A stretch of 64,000 nt of DNA from Winogradskyella pacifica (GCF_013403915.1 NZ_JABFDI010000008.1:62001-126000), one strand, 5' to 3'; shown: positions 27,501 to 37,834, numbered from the stretch's first letter. Notes: generated by a model not told the origin, from the letters alone. Translations and numbers: made by a program.

Positions 27501-30500
27501 CGTAATTATCATCTACACCATCGTTGTTTAAATCTACCATTGTTGCTCCACTACCACTCGGAGGAATATAACCACCTGTTGATTGCGCCTCTACATTATC
27601 TGGTATACCGTCATTATCTGAATCTATATCTAAATAATCTTGAATCCCATCATTATCTGTATCTGTACAAATATTTACTGACAATACAGAAAAAGGAATT
27701 AATCTTTTAGACATAGTTGCGCTAGAATAAGATACCGTTAAAGACTCTAATCCAGTTCTCTCATAAAATAATATAGTAATTGGGTAGATACCCGGAGTTA
27801 ATGCAATAGTTCCAGATCTTTCTTGTGCAGCATGATCCCCATCATTATTAACAATCTCATTGCCATCAATAAACAATTTAGAACCATCATCTGACCTTGT
27901 ATAAAACCTATATGTTTCTTCTGTGCTAATAGTAATAAAACCAGTATATCGAATGGCAAAACTATCGTGATCTCCAGGTGTAATCATAGTCCAAAGGGCA
28001 TCTACATCGAAATTAGACACAGTACCTGTTGCTGTAGCTCCAGTAGTAGGAATATTATCTACACTTGGTGAAACATTTATATCATAAAATTCATAAGACA
28101 AACCCTCGGTAATTTCAGTACATATAACACCTTCATTTACATTTAGTATACCATCATTATCACTATCTAAATCTGTAGTATCGCCTATACCATCACCATC
28201 CATGTCTGCATCTAAAGTAAGAGTAGCACTATTTTCGATTTGGATACACAAATTAGCTGTATGTGTTACTACTAAAGTGTACACACTACCATCTAATCCG
28301 GTAACATCCGAAATATTTAAACTAGCCGATGTGGCACCTGAATAAACACCTCCATTGGTTAGGTCTGTGCCATTTAATTGCCATTGATAGTTTAAGGCCG
28401 TACTTACATCAGTAGCGCTATTTGAATAATTTGGCACACCTTCTGTTGTAAATGTCGTTGTACTTTTCGCTGTTGCACTAGTTATAGTAAAACTTGTAGC
28501 TCCACCTATTACAACTAACTGATCGACCAAAGCTGTAGCATCTACTGTAGCTTCTGTTGCTGTAGTCACATTTGCAGTTGTACCTGTATATGCCGTTGAT
28601 ACACCCATAACTAAACCACTAGCATTAATCCCTGTACCATCTACGTGTCCGTCTGCATCGCTATCTGCATGGCCAGCCTCTATAACATCATCACAACCAT
28701 CACCATCACTATCTGTATTCTGAAAGTCGAAATTACCGTCACCAGAAGTGTCTATTGGTGTCGTAGCTTCAGCAGTGTCATCAGCGCCATTATTGTTATT
28801 ATCATTAAACGAAGCATCGTTGCTATCTATTACTCCATCGTTGTTGGTATCTAAACTTCCGTTACCTGCCTCATCAACATCGTAGATACCATCGTTGTCT
28901 GAATCTAAATCCAAATAATCTGGAATTCCATCATAATCTGTATCTGTACAAGTGTTTTCTGATAAAACAGAAAAAGGAATTAAGGTTTTAGAAATAGTTG
29001 CGCTAGAATATGACATACTTAAGAACTCACCTCCAGTTCTTTCAAAAAACAGAATCGTGATTGGATAAATGCCTTGGTTAAGGGCTACAGTTCCAGAAGT
29101 TTCTAGCATATCATGTAAACCATCGTTATCAACGACCTCGTTTCCGTCAATAAATAATTTAGAACCATCATCTGAACTTGTATAAAATGTATATGTCTCG
29201 GTTGTATTAATCTTAATAAAACCGCTATATCTAATGGCAAAATTCTCGTGATCACCTGGAGTAATAGAACCCCAAAGTGCATCTACATCAATTTCAGATA
29301 CACTCCCTGTTGCTGTGGCGCCTGTAGTTGGAATACCATCTACACTTGGTGAGACATTTATATCATAAAACTCATACGTCAGACTATTACTAATTTCATC
29401 GCACACAGAACCTTCATTTACATCTAGTATACCATCATTATCACTATCTATATCTGCATTGTCTGCAATTCCATCACCATCCATATCTGGCGCATCTAAT
29501 TCTCCACCAATATTAATGAGGTAATTTTCTACTTCTCCATTGCTATAATTATAATCACAAGACGTAAAATTTATACTAGTACCACCTCTAACACCAATAC
29601 GCACATTAGAAAGCGCTTCATCTGTAGTGCTTGGTAGCGTTATATTAACAGGAACGTTTACAATCTTAGTTCCACTTACGTTGTTGGTATCCTGAAATGC
29701 AAATACAAAACGTTCACCTGAATCTTCAAAATCATCATCCAAGCTTTCATTGAGGTTAATCCAAATAACCACTGTGTTTTCGTTGGTATTCCATCCATTT
29801 AATGTCACACTAATGGTGCCTTCAAGAGCCTGACCAATAGGAACATTATCTTCAGAAAAAGAAGAATAATTAGTAAAACTACCTGTTGTTCCTGTACTGC
29901 TATTCTCTATTCCCGCAAAAGAAACGTTAGAAACAAATAAAATATTATCGCTTTGTATATTTTCTGTTTCACAAAAATTAGGCTCACTATCTCCTGGATT
30001 ACCTTCATTATCTGACACAAAGAAAACCTCATAATCTTCAACTTCTCCTGCACTGTAATTATACTCACATGATGTAAAACTTGTATCGTTTCCAGATCTT
30101 AAACCAACACGCATTCTTGCAATACCAGCCTGTGCGCTTTCCGGAATAAGGATACTGATAGGAACTGTTACATTTTTTAGTCCGCCTACATTAGTGTTAT
30201 CTTGAAACGTAAATAAGAACTGCTCACCACTATCATCAAAATCATCATCGATTTCATTAAAATTAAACCACACAGCAACAGTATGAGTATTGGTATTCCA
30301 CCCATTAAGAGTTACTGTAATATCTCCTGTAACTGTGTCTCCAGCATTAATAGACGTTGGGGAAACGTCTGAATAATAAGTATACGAACCTTGACTACCT
30401 GAACTACTATTGTCTATTGTTCCAATATTTACATTAGATATATAGAAAGTCCAACCTCCATTCACCCCAATATTATCTGGGGTACAATATTGCGCATTAA

Positions 30501-30558
30501 CATTAAAAGTTATAAAAATTATTATAAATAATAGTCTGAAGTTATTTTTCACCATCAT
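24535..30558 (-). CDS. Giant T9SS-secreted multidomain adhesin-like protein (GEVED, PA14, TSP3, LamG)
   Basis: 2007 residues. Signal peptide 1-22 (NVNA|Q). Two GEVED-type domains follow, ending with SAGEVEDY (~169-176) and SNGEVENY (~339-346). Two PA14-like domains follow, starting [13 protein letters not shown] near residues ~396 and ~818 and almost identical to each other. Calcium-binding thrombospondin type 3 repeats (DSDNDGI) link them, and an Ig-like segment lies before the second copy. A LamG/concanavalin-like domain (~1120-1320, [18 protein letters not shown]) precedes a ~600-residue beta-rich region. The last ~85 residues are a T9SS type A sorting domain ([28 protein letters not shown]). 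It is probably secreted or surface-attached and may bind carbohydrate; ligand unknown. Confidence 0.92.
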   Translation of the reverse strand: MMVKNNFRLLFIIIFITFNVNAQYCTPDNIGVNGGWTFYISNVNIGTIDNSSSGSQGSYTYYSDVSPTSINAGDTVTGDITVTLNGWNTNTHTVAVWFNFNEIDDDFDDSGEQFLFTFQDNTNVGGLKNVTVPISILIPESAQAGIARMRVGLRSGNDTSFTSCEYNYSAGEVEDYEVFFVSDNEGNPGDSEPNFCETENIQSDNILFVSNVSFAGIENSSTGTTGSFTNYSSFSEDNVPIGQALEGTISVTLNGWNTNENTVVIWINLNESLDDDFEDSGERFVFAFQDTNNVSGTKIVNVPVNITLPSTTDEALSNVRIGVRGGTSINFTSCDYNYSNGEVENYLINIGGELDAPDMDGDGIADNADIDSDNDGILDVNEGSVCDEISNSLTYEFYDINVSPSVDGIPTTGATATGSVSEIDVDALWGSITPGDHENFAIRYSGFIKINTTETYTFYTSSDDGSKLFIDGNEVVDNDGLHDMLETSGTVALNQGIYPITILFFERTGGEFLSMSYSSATISKTLIPFSVLSENTCTDTDYDGIPDYLDLDSDNDGIYDVDEAGNGSLDTNNDGVIDSNDASFNDNNNNGADDTAEATTPIDTSGDGNFDFQNTDSDGDGCDDVIEAGHADSDADGHVDGTGINASGLVMGVSTAYTGTTANVTTATEATVDATALVDQLVVIGGATSFTITSATAKSTTTFTTEGVPNYSNSATDVSTALNYQWQLNGTDLTNGGVYSGATSASLNISDVTGLDGSVYTLVVTHTANLCIQIENSATLTLDADMDGDGIGDTTDLDSDNDGILNVNEGVICTEITEGLSYEFYDINVSPSVDNIPTTGATATGTVSNFDVDALWTMITPGDHDSFAIRYTGFITISTEETYRFYTRSDDGSKLFIDGNEIVNNDGDHAAQERSGTIALTPGIYPITILFYERTGLESLTVSYSSATMSKRLIPFSVLSVNICTDTDNDGIQDYLDIDSDNDGIPDNVEAQSTGGYIPPSGSGATMVDLNNDGVDDNYGSGFTNLEDTDGDNIPDYIDLDSDNDGTPDIQENGMANTLSGNDADGDGLDDNFETTNINDAVLDINEDIENPLDLSVLPDTDGDLSLGGDLDYRDDIDVYFSSGSVDFDGLDDYLDTSSFIENWNEGTIMAWVKIKANTATGNLSSVYSIAGQENMRLTITKGRKPAFVVYTQEQVTASSNYPSSSLNVEQLPTDNRKMENDVWYHVTGVFDSATNSLKVYLNGELLNTETDANLNSTLLTKNYNGTDHIYSSRPFTIGRYPTNTSPSGSAHFNGTIDEVRIFEDALSAQQIQQMMCQEIENNEGIVKGNIIPKNIQDSQTLERVAWGNLKAYYPMSNILKSELLDESANSHDLKMHNINTVKPQTAPLPYVTSADGDWSSPESWLHGDVWDVSDEIFEKDWSIVHIKNDITSATSHTRLGLIVDANKTLTINGENEIDNTWYLELNGVLDLKNDSQLIQGVNSDLVTSATGKILRRQTGTSNSFRYNYFSSPIGAARATTLLDNNTSFNNVNNSTFGINTLKEGNANAVEFTSAYNETGKISTRWMYTFLNGVTYYDWESYSPTTQLNPGVGYIHKGTGNAGTTQVYIFEGKPNNGTILIAADDVDGDAANESEPDVTLTTTLVGNPYPSAIDAHQFIDDNEDVIDGTLYLWEQWAGNSHYISEYEGGYAIINKMAKIRAYQFDGLSSSNNGSQEGTLTPTQYISVGQAFFTEVINDGHIEFNNGQRIYKKQSNGESVFFRTANTETEDNADSETIEDIMQKLHLKFEADNGFSREMVIGFSDFTSEGFDYSYDGKMTDVQANDFYTLFEGSSMVTQAYSAIASDKVVPLIYKSSEQQIYTISATDFEDFDTSQAVYLRDNYENSYTDIRNSDYSFVSEPGLFEDRFDIVFQNEYALNVSESQLNDVQVYVNNKERKLFINGLVNGAKSVSIINMLGQTINQYHNKDQQELSNGIDISKVSTGTYIVKIENQNNQWITKKVIVNMK

Positions 30559-30619
30559 AGCATTTCACATTACTTATTGATTTTCAAATACTTAAATAAA
30601 AATCAATATTTATTTGCGA

Positions 30620-30627
30620 CAAACATA
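30620..30627 (-). promoter_or_regulatory. Putative -7 element upstream of the giant secreted protein gene
   Basis: The minus strand reads TATGTTTG at 30627-30620, matching TAnnTTTG, 62 bases before the start codon. No clear -33 TTG was found at the expected spacing. The remainder of the 150-base gap to radA is A/T-rich with no other recognisable feature. Confidence 0.5.
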
Positions 30628-30708
30628 GGATAAAAAGTATAAAAAAAGCGATTAAATGCAAATTTTATCGTTTAAATGCATTTCTTTTTGTAAAAATTCA
30701 ACTATTAC

Positions 30709-32067
30709 TTACACCAGAAATCCAACCAAATCTTCAATTTTAGAAATCAATTGAATCTTAATAACCGTGTTTTTTAAAGCTATTTTATTGTATTTAGATA
30801 CAAAGATGGTTGTAAAACCTAATTTTTCGGCTTCAAGAATACGCTGTTCTACGCGTTGAACAGGTCTTATTTCTCCAGAAAGTCCTACTTCTGCAGCAAA
30901 ACAATAGGTACTTGGCAAAGCCACATCTTCATTGGAAGATAAAATGGATGCGACAACGGCTAAATCTATAGCAGGATCATCAACAGTAATACCACCTGTA
31001 ATATTTAAGAAGACATCTTTTGCGCCTAAACGGAAACCTGCACGTTTTTCTAAAACCGCTAATAGCATGTTGAGACGTTTGGCATTAAATCCTGTAGCAG
31101 ATCGTTGTGGGGTTCCGTAAACCGCTGTACTCACCAAGGCTTGTACTTCGATCATCAGAGGTCGTAAACCCTCTAAAGTAGCTGCGACTGCGTTACCAGA
31201 AAGTTCTTCGTCTTTTTCTGAAATCAGTATCTCGGATGGATTGGAAACTTCTCGTAATCCTGAACCTTGCATTTCGTAAATACCAAGTTCATTTGTAGAA
31301 CCGAATCGGTTTTTGTTGGCGCGTAGAATTCTAAATACATGATTTCGGTCACCTTCAAATTGAAGTACCGTATCTACCATATGCTCTAGAATTTTTGGAC
31401 CTGCAATGTGCCCATCTTTTGTGATATGACCTATTAATAAAACAGGTGTTGCTGTTTCTTTGGCAAACTTTATCAGTTCTGTCGTACACTCCTTTATTTG
31501 AGAAATACTTCCTGCAGACGACTCTATATAATCGCTATGTAAAGTTTGGATAGAGTCTATAACCACAATATCTGGCTCTAAAGCTTCGATTTGCTTAAAA
31601 ATATTTTGAGTTTTGGTTTCCGTAAGAATATAGCAATTACTGCTATTTGGGTTAATACGCTCGGCCCGCATTTTTATTTGTTTCTGACTTTCTTCACCCG
31701 AAACATAAAGCGTTTTGTATTGCAGCTTTAAGGCTATTTGAAGTAAAAGTGTACTCTTTCCTATTCCTGGTTCACCACCGAGTAATGTTAGAGAACCATG
31801 AACCATTCCTCCACCAAGTACACGATTAAATTCGCCATCTTGCATATCTAAACGTGCTTCTTGCGAGGTATCAATATCATTAATTAATAATGGTTTTGAA
31901 ACCCGTTTTGAAGTTGTCGTTGGTGTTTTCCAATTGCTCTTTTCTGGTTTTTGAATGACTTCTTCTGCAATGGTATTCCATTCTTTACAAGAGGTACATT
32001 GCCCTTGCCATTTGGCATATTGACTACCACAATTCTGACAAAAAAAAGTTGTTTTTACCTTAGCCAT
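30709..32067 (-). CDS. radA: DNA repair protein RadA/Sms
   Basis: 452 residues, full length. A RecA-like helicase that promotes branch migration in recombinational repair. N-terminal C4 zinc finger FFCQNCGSQYAKWQGQCTSC, Walker A GGEPGIGKSTLLL, Walker B region IVVIDSIQT, the RadA-specific KNRFG motif (ANKNRFGSTNELGIYEM), and a C-terminal Lon-protease-like domain (SVAG-type segment replaced by VVASILSSNEDVAL, AAEVGLSGEIRPV). It is the last gene of a minus-strand run starting at panC; the 204 bases before it hold no convincing gene. Confidence 0.96.
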   Translation of the reverse strand: MAKVKTTFFCQNCGSQYAKWQGQCTSCKEWNTIAEEVIQKPEKSNWKTPTTTSKRVSKPLLINDIDTSQEARLDMQDGEFNRVLGGGMVHGSLTLLGGEPGIGKSTLLLQIALKLQYKTLYVSGEESQKQIKMRAERINPNSSNCYILTETKTQNIFKQIEALEPDIVVIDSIQTLHSDYIESSAGSISQIKECTTELIKFAKETATPVLLIGHITKDGHIAGPKILEHMVDTVLQFEGDRNHVFRILRANKNRFGSTNELGIYEMQGSGLREVSNPSEILISEKDEELSGNAVAATLEGLRPLMIEVQALVSTAVYGTPQRSATGFNAKRLNMLLAVLEKRAGFRLGAKDVFLNITGGITVDDPAIDLAVVASILSSNEDVALPSTYCFAAEVGLSGEIRPVQRVEQRILEAEKLGFTTIFVSKYNKIALKNTVIKIQLISKIEDLVGFLV

Positions 32068-32271
32068 ATTCTCATTTCAGAATCCTAAATAATAGGATTA
32101 TTATAGTTTGAAACAGCTAAATTAAGACAATTTTAGTTGATGTCTTTAAACCAACCTATAATAGCTAAAACTTTTAATGCAACTAATTTTGAAGGCATAT
32201 TAGAAAATAAAAACGTTTTTGTTTTATCAAATAATGATTCAAAAAAATAGTCTGTAGACAATCTATGTTTT

Positions 32272-33459
32272 CTAGTTCTCTTCATCATCGTCGTCATTAT
32301 CATCAATCTCTTCATCTAAATCCGCTACAGTAAGTTCATCAATCTTAGAAAAGATAAAATCTCTATTAATATGACTTACATCGTTTAAGGTTAATGCAGA
32401 TTCATATAATTTTTTTGCTTTCTTTGTTTTACCAAGTTTTTCTGCAGATTGTGCTAAATAATACGTCCCCATTAAAGATTCTGGATGAAGTTTATTCGCT
32501 AACGCGCCTAATTTACCAAGTGATTTTAAATCTTCACGTTGTTCTGCAATTTTTATTACTTTTTCTATTTCAGCTTCACTAATTTCTTTTTTAATACCAA
32601 AAAGCTTTTCTATCCTTTTATAGCGATCCGTTAAGTAATTGTCTAAAGTCCCCTCATAAGGCAATACTTTTTCTTCAAGCTCTTTTTCTCTTAGTGGATT
32701 GTAGATATCGAAAATCTTTTCAAAAGATCTAGCCAAAGCACTTGTTACTAACGTATAGTGATTTTCATCTTTAAAATCATCAAAATAATAGGTTACGTTC
32801 TGGTTATCTAGTGCTTTAATTTGTGCGTTTGTAGACAATATACTTTCTCGAAGTTGTGGTATATCCTTTTCTGAAGTTGCTAAATAATAGAAAATATCAT
32901 CTTTGAAAAGTGCTAAACGTTTTGAAATAAAGTTATTTAACGACCCAATAAAATCTGGACTAATACAAACGTAAGCCTGAAAATCGAGCACCTCTTTAAA
33001 CAAATAAGAGTTAATTAAATTACCCATGTTATCATGACCAACAGCAACTCTAAACTTACTGGTGTTGTATTTTTTATCTATGTAAGGTAATAATTCGTCT
33101 GAAACAAAATCATGAAATCTAAGTCCCGATTCTGTTGGCAACCCTGTAGTCGGATCGTAATAACCATCATAAAAACGGTTTTCCCCTTGCATTATACCAA
33201 CAACTATAGAGCCTGGCATATTATCGAAATACGTTTGAAAGTCTATTTGACCAACTACGGGTTCAAATAGATAATCCCCATCGAATACAATTATTACTGG
33301 ATACTTTTCATCAGCATTTGCATCATAATTCTTTGGTAGTTTAACTTTTAATTTACGCACGGCGTTAAGTTTAGCCGAGGATATTTCCTGATAGGTGGTC
33401 TGCGCAAATGAAGAAGCGCAAATTAGACATGCAAGAACTAAAAAAATAGTCTTTTTCAT
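32272..33459 (-). CDS. Esterase-fold protein (PF00756-like) with Asp at the nucleophile position and TPR-like C-terminus, paralogue 1
   Basis: 395 residues from ATG 33459 (MKKTIFLVLACLICASSFAQ, a clean signal peptide); an ATG 33 bases upstream adds a non-signal-like leader and was not used. The alpha/beta-hydrolase core shows IIVFDGDYLFEP, the elbow AVGHDNMGNLIN, then CISPDF and DENHYTLV. Enterochelin-esterase-like enzymes have GHSxG at the elbow; here Asp143 replaces Ser and the Gly is shifted, while the His (234) is kept. Residues ~300-370 form TPR-like helices, and the tail is acidic. The downstream half of a tandem pair with the next entry, 76 bases apart. Catalytic activity is doubtful or altered. 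Confidence 0.8.
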   Translation of the reverse strand: MKKTIFLVLACLICASSFAQTTYQEISSAKLNAVRKLKVKLPKNYDANADEKYPVIIVFDGDYLFEPVVGQIDFQTYFDNMPGSIVVGIMQGENRFYDGYYDPTTGLPTESGLRFHDFVSDELLPYIDKKYNTSKFRVAVGHDNMGNLINSYLFKEVLDFQAYVCISPDFIGSLNNFISKRLALFKDDIFYYLATSEKDIPQLRESILSTNAQIKALDNQNVTYYFDDFKDENHYTLVTSALARSFEKIFDIYNPLREKELEEKVLPYEGTLDNYLTDRYKRIEKLFGIKKEISEAEIEKVIKIAEQREDLKSLGKLGALANKLHPESLMGTYYLAQSAEKLGKTKKAKKLYESALTLNDVSHINRDFIFSKIDELTVADLDEEIDDNDDDDEEN

Positions 33460-33535
33460 GATAAGTAGGTTTAGATTTGGGATACCAAACATACTAAATT
33501 ATCGCTATGTTGTCAATTTTTTTCGATGAAATGCA

Positions 33536-34681
33536 TCAATCTTTCATCTTATCCTGAATTTCATACATCTTATCGAGCATCATTTCCTTATCTACAGATT
33601 GGGATGGCTCTAATAATAAACCCGATTTATAACGCTGTAAAGCTCTTTTTAAATCGCCTTCTTTTTCATTATACATTCCTGAATAATAAGCACTTAACAT
33701 TGATTTCGGAAATTCTTTATTCACTAGCTTAGCTAATTTTTCTAAAGAATCTAAATCATCCTTTTTATTGCTAGCTGCTGCAATAGCTCTAATATCATTT
33801 TCAATTAATTTTTTTTCAAAACCATAGAAATGCTCTATGTCTTTATACTTTTTAATCAAATAATCGTAAGGGGATCCTTCAAAAGTTAACACTTTCTCTG
33901 AATATTCTTTCGCGTTAATAGGTTTAAAAAGGGCAAAAATCTGATTTAAAGCTTTTGGAATTCCTCTTCCAACTAAAGAATAGTGATTAGCGTCTTCAAA
34001 ATCATCAAATTTATAAAGAAGATTTTCATTTTCAATAGTAGAAAGAATAGCATCATTCTCTAAAATAGAACTTCTTATCGCTTTTATATCTGCATCTGCG
34101 GTGGCCATGTAATAAAATATTTCTTGTTGCAGAATAGATAAGCGTTGTTTTAATCGATGCATCATTTCTGGCGCAAAATCCGGACTTAAAGCTACATAAG
34201 CCCTAAATAGAGGCTCATCCTTAAACAGGTAATAATTTATAAAATTAGCACCTAAATCGTGCCCAACAATAATTCTAAAATTAGAGGCATTATAATTATC
34301 TTCAATAAATGGCAATAATTCGGCTGCCATAAATTCATAAAATGCAGCTCCATTATGCGAAGGAAAAAAGGACTCATTATCATAATAAAAATCATCTGTT
34401 CTTGTAGATGCTTGATTAATTCCTACAACAATACAATCTGGTATATCCTCCCAATAGGATTGATAATCAATATTACCAGCAATTGGCTCAAATAAATAAT
34501 CGCCATCTAAAACGATAATTAGAGGATAAGAACGTTTTTCTTCAGGGTTATAATTTCTAGGTAATTGAATTTTTAATTCACGTTCACCTTCAAGCTTATA
34601 AGAATCAATGGTTTTATATACTGCCTGAGAATGAATATTTAAACCTATAAAAAGAGCTAGAACTAAGTAAAAATTCTTCAT
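33536..34681 (-). CDS. Esterase-fold protein (PF00756-like) with GHDLG elbow and TPR-like C-terminus, paralogue 2
   Basis: 381 residues from ATG 34681 (MKNFYLVLALFIGLNIHSQA, signal peptide); ATG 34690 is an equally possible start giving three more residues. Same architecture as paralogue 1: IIVLDGDYLFEP, elbow IVGHDLGANFINYYLFK, ALSPDF, and EDANHYSLV carrying His233. The nucleophile position is Asp142, giving GHDLG, which resembles the Asp nucleophile elbow of haloalkane dehalogenases and epoxide hydrolases rather than a Ser esterase. The C-terminal ~110 residues are TPR-like. Secreted or periplasmic. It follows the flippase-like gene after 43 bases. Function unknown. Confidence 0.8.
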   Translation of the reverse strand: MKNFYLVLALFIGLNIHSQAVYKTIDSYKLEGERELKIQLPRNYNPEEKRSYPLIIVLDGDYLFEPIAGNIDYQSYWEDIPDCIVVGINQASTRTDDFYYDNESFFPSHNGAAFYEFMAAELLPFIEDNYNASNFRIIVGHDLGANFINYYLFKDEPLFRAYVALSPDFAPEMMHRLKQRLSILQQEIFYYMATADADIKAIRSSILENDAILSTIENENLLYKFDDFEDANHYSLVGRGIPKALNQIFALFKPINAKEYSEKVLTFEGSPYDYLIKKYKDIEHFYGFEKKLIENDIRAIAAASNKKDDLDSLEKLAKLVNKEFPKSMLSAYYSGMYNEKEGDLKRALQRYKSGLLLEPSQSVDKEMMLDKMYEIQDKMKD

Positions 34682-34724
34682 ATTATGCATAAATTAAAAA
34701 TTTAAAGTAAGGTAAAAAATATTT

Positions 34725-35684
34725 TTATAATGTTGTTTTCTTTCTGTTGAAAATAGGTAAATATAATAATGATAAACCACCAACAATGATAATAACTAAT
34801 GTTTGAGTTGACCATACTATCCACCCAAAAGCCCTACTCGGATCTTCTGCCATTCCAAATAATGAAAAGGCAATTACGACTGCTTCAGGAAACGAGCCAA
34901 TGCCCCCGTTAGTAGCTGCAATACTAAAACTAGACAAAATAAACCCGATAAGCACAGCGGCTAATGTTATGTTTTGTAATTCGGGCAAAGCAAATGTGGT
35001 AACATAAAACATGAGTACATACATAACCCATATAAATAAGGTGTGCCCTATAAAAGCCCATTTTTTTTTCATCTTGAAAATACTAAGCGCTCCTTCTAAT
35101 AATCCAACTACAAATCCTTTTACTTTAAGTGCAAACTTGGAAGTACTTTTCTTAATAAACAGAAACAACAGCAAAGCTCCTAAAAGCAATACTGAACCTC
35201 CTAAAATTAATGAGGTTGGGTTAAATTTCTCAGCAAAAAAATTATAAATGAACTCGAATTCTATAAAAAACGCTATAGCCACTATTGAAAGTAACATAAT
35301 AGTATCTGCAATGCGCTCTGCAACTATAGTACCAAAGCCTTTATCGAAAGGAATACCCTCATAATTTTTCAAAATAGATGCTCTTGCAACTTCACCTGCA
35401 CGTGGAATCGTAAAATTTATAAGATATGCCGAGTATACAGCCATTAAACTATTTCCAAATTTTGGCTTATAACCTAAAGGCTCTGCCATATACAGCCAAC
35501 GATAGGCTCTAGACACATGACTAAGAACACCGAGAGAAACACCTAGAATTATCCAACTATAATCAGCATCTTTAAAATACTGAACTAAAGTAGGAATAGA
35601 GATTTTAGACAACGAATACCATACCAAGCCAACTCCTAAGAGTAATGGCAATACAACTTTTAGGATGGATTTAGGTTTAGCCAC
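34725..35684 (-). CDS. Flippase-like integral membrane protein (lysylphosphatidylglycerol synthase TM domain/UPF0104 family)
   Basis: 319 residues with about eight hydrophobic helices. The family signatures are seen in RAYRWLYMAEPLGYKPKFGN, followed by NFTIPRAGEVARA, and near the C-terminus SSFSIAATNGGIGSFPEAVV. These proteins resemble the membrane half of MprF without the synthase domain and are thought to move lipids or lipid-linked molecules across the inner membrane. It lies four bases after panD and appears to share its transcript, a gene order also seen in other Flavobacteriia. Substrate unknown. Confidence 0.88.
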   Translation of the reverse strand: MAKPKSILKVVLPLLLGVGLVWYSLSKISIPTLVQYFKDADYSWIILGVSLGVLSHVSRAYRWLYMAEPLGYKPKFGNSLMAVYSAYLINFTIPRAGEVARASILKNYEGIPFDKGFGTIVAERIADTIMLLSIVAIAFFIEFEFIYNFFAEKFNPTSLILGGSVLLLGALLLFLFIKKSTSKFALKVKGFVVGLLEGALSIFKMKKKWAFIGHTLFIWVMYVLMFYVTTFALPELQNITLAAVLIGFILSSFSIAATNGGIGSFPEAVVIAFSLFGMAEDPSRAFGWIVWSTQTLVIIIVGGLSLLYLPIFNRKKTTL

Positions 35685-35688
35685 CTGT

Positions 35689-36039
35689 TTACTTTAGAAG
35701 ATTCGTGGCTTCGTCCGGAAATACTAATGACGGTTTAAACACCTTAGCTTCTTCAATATCCATAATCGCATAAGTAATAAGAATAAGCGTATCGCCAACA
35801 GCTACTTTACGTGCCGCAGCTCCATTAAGCGTAATTTCGCCGCTATTACGTGGACCAGGAATACAATAGGTTTCTAAACGTTCTCCATTGTCATTATTAA
35901 CAATTTGAACTTTTTCGCCTTGTATAATATTTGCCGCTTCCATTAAGTCTTCGTCAATAGTTATACTACCAATATAATTAAGTTTGGCTCCTGTAACCTT
36001 TACACGATGAATTTTAGATTTTACAACTTGTATTTGCAT
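35689..36039 (-). CDS. panD: Aspartate 1-decarboxylase (pyruvoyl-dependent)
   Basis: 116 residues, the usual length. It makes beta-alanine from aspartate for pantothenate. The self-cleavage site YIGSITID places the Gly24-Ser25 bond, from which Ser25 becomes the pyruvoyl group. Other conserved parts are the N-terminal [12 protein letters not shown], the segment [20 protein letters not shown], and [11 protein letters not shown]. It follows panC by 13 bases, so the two beta-alanine/pantothenate steps are made together. Confidence 0.97.
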   Translation of the reverse strand: MQIQVVKSKIHRVKVTGAKLNYIGSITIDEDLMEAANIIQGEKVQIVNNDNGERLETYCIPGPRNSGEITLNGAAARKVAVGDTLILITYAIMDIEEAKVFKPSLVFPDEATNLLK

Positions 36040-36052
36040 ACCACAAAGATAA

Positions 36053-36904
36053 TTAATTTAAAGCGATATTATCTATCAATCTTATATCGCCCGCATACAC
36101 AGCTATAAATGCTCTATATGACTTTTTTGTTGATTTACGTTTTACCGGTTTTAAGGTCGCAATATCCGCAATAATAAAATACTCTAACTCTAAAAGTCCT
36201 TGTTTTTTAAATTGTGTATTGACCCATTCCGTTACATTCTGAGCACTTTTTGTGCCAAACTTTGTTTTGGCAGATATTAGTGTTTTATAAATAAATGGAG
36301 CATCAGCTCTATGCGCTGGTGACAGTCTTGCATTTCTAGAACTCATAGCCAATCCATCGGCTGCTCTGTGAATTGGACAACCAATAATCTTAACAGGCAA
36401 ATGATGCAACTCTACAAGTTTTCTAATAATTTGTAATTGCTGAAAATCTTTTTCGCCAAAATAGGCACGGTCTGGCTTAACAATTTCAAATAAACGTTTC
36501 ACAATGGTGCCGACTCCATCAAAGTGTCCTTCTCTAAAGGCACCTTCCATTTCATGCTCTAGGCCATCAAAATTAAATGCTTGAGATTGTATCTCACTAC
36601 CGTAAATATCTTCATTAGAAGGAGCATAAATAATGATGCGATCATCACCCACGGTGTTCAATAGCGTGAGATCTGCCTCTAAAGTTCTTGGGTACTTAAC
36701 TAAGTCCTCCTCATTATTAAACTGGGTAGGATTAACAAAAATACTAACAACCACAAAGTCGTTTTCTTTTAACCCTTTATTAACCAGTGACAAATGTCCT
36801 TTATGCAAGGCACCCATTGTTGGCACGAAGCCAATGGTGCTACCATGGTCTTTTAACGCACTTACATAATTCGATAATTCAGTTTTATTTTGAAAGTTTT
36901 TCAA
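36053..36904 (-). CDS. panC: Pantothenate synthetase
   Basis: 283 residues. It ligates pantoate and beta-alanine with ATP. Motifs: [15 protein letters not shown] (HIGH-type HKGH), [13 protein letters not shown], and the KMSKS-like MSSRNARLS. First gene of a minus-strand run panC-panD-flippase-like gene. It is divergent from the glycogen-synthase-like gene with a 109-base gap containing that gene's -7 element. No panB is in the window. Confidence 0.97.
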   Translation of the reverse strand: MKNFQNKTELSNYVSALKDHGSTIGFVPTMGALHKGHLSLVNKGLKENDFVVVSIFVNPTQFNNEEDLVKYPRTLEADLTLLNTVGDDRIIIYAPSNEDIYGSEIQSQAFNFDGLEHEMEGAFREGHFDGVGTIVKRLFEIVKPDRAYFGEKDFQQLQIIRKLVELHHLPVKIIGCPIHRAADGLAMSSRNARLSPAHRADAPFIYKTLISAKTKFGTKSAQNVTEWVNTQFKKQGLLELEYFIIADIATLKPVKRKSTKKSYRAFIAVYAGDIRLIDNIALN

Positions 36905-36968
36905 TGTCGTAACAAAAGTTTAACGCATGCAAACATAATATAATACTAGCAATCTGCCCAAATTTTTG

Positions 36969-36976
36969 TAATTTTG
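36969..36976 (+). promoter_or_regulatory. Putative -7 element of the glycogen-synthase-like operon
   Basis: TAATTTTG matches TAnnTTTG. Transcription would begin around 36981-36984, after the first in-frame ATG at 36978. This supports the second ATG (37014) as the translation start. No TTG is evident at -33. Confidence 0.55.
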
Positions 36977-37013
36977 CATGTTTTTTACTATTAATTTCAA
37001 AAGCAGCAGATTT

Positions 37014-37826
37014 ATGAAAGATAAACGAATATTGTATGTGTCCTCGGAAGTTGTTCCATATTTACCAGAAACTGAAATTTCTTCAATGTCATTTGAAGCA
37101 CCAAGAATGGTAAACAAACAAGGAGGTCAGATTAGAATATTTATGCCTCGTTTTGGAAATATTAATGAAAGAAGACATCAATTACATGAAGTTATTAGAC
37201 TTTCTGGTATCAATTTAGTCATTAATGATTTAGATATGCCTTTGATTATTAAGGTCGCTTCAATTCCTAAAGAACGTATCCAAGTTTACTTTATAGATAA
37301 TGAAGATTATTTTAAGAGAAAAGCAACATTAACAGACGAAGACGGCAAACTATTTTCAGATAACGACGAACGTGCGATCTTCTTTGCTAAAGGAGTTATA
37401 GAAACTGTTAAAAAATTGAATTGGGCTCCTGATATTATTCATGTTAACGGTTGGTTAGCGTCATTACTTCCATTGTACTTAAAAGAGTTTTACAAAACGG
37501 AACCTTTATTTACCGAAAGTAAAATAGTAACCTCTGTATACAATCAAAGCTTTGAAGGCACGTTAGATAAAGACATGATCTCTAAAGTGAATTTTGATGG
37601 ATTGGATGCGGAAACAACAAAATTATTAAATCAGCCAGATTACATTAATTTAATGAAAATTGCAATCGATAATTCTGATGCCATTATTAGAGGTTCTGAA
37701 GAATTACCAAAAGAATTAGATACGTATTTAAATGATTTAACAAAACCGGTATTAGATTATTACTCTATTGAAGAATTTGCAGATCCTTACACAGAGTTTT
37801 ACAACAATACTGTATTAAACAGTTAA
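37014..37826 (+). CDS. Half-length glycogen/starch-synthase-like protein (GT5 N-terminal domain only)
   Basis: 270 residues from ATG 37014; the upstream ATG 36978 probably precedes the transcription start. It aligns by eye with the N-terminal Rossmann domain of glycogen synthase: RILYVSSEVVPY, QIRIFMPRFG, and APDIIHVNGWLASLLPLYLK. Full enzymes are ~480 residues with a second domain that binds ADP-glucose; that half is absent. The N-terminal KTGGL loop is also missing (PETEI, residues 18-22). It is therefore probably not a glycogen synthase. It heads a plus-strand set with a DUF4270 lipoprotein and glmS, a conserved flavobacterial arrangement that suggests an envelope role (inference). Confidence 0.8.
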   Translation: MKDKRILYVSSEVVPYLPETEISSMSFEAPRMVNKQGGQIRIFMPRFGNINERRHQLHEVIRLSGINLVINDLDMPLIIKVASIPKERIQVYFIDNEDYFKRKATLTDEDGKLFSDNDERAIFFAKGVIETVKKLNWAPDIIHVNGWLASLLPLYLKEFYKTEPLFTESKIVTSVYNQSFEGTLDKDMISKVNFDGLDAETTKLLNQPDYINLMKIAIDNSDAIIRGSEELPKELDTYLNDLTKPVLDYYSIEEFADPYTEFYNNTVLNS

Positions 37827-37834
37827 TATTACCT

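Noticed and set aside
28645-28854. Ile/Val/Ser-rich plus-strand frame inside the giant secreted protein gene
   Set aside because: It is the antisense shadow of Asp/Asn-rich TSP3 repeats.
32133-32315. 60-codon minus-strand frame between the esterase paralogue and radA
   Set aside because: It overlaps the esterase stop region, starts with Met/Thr-rich shadow sequence and has no recognisable motif. The end LVALKVLAIIGWFKDIN is mildly protein-like, so a very short gene cannot be fully excluded.
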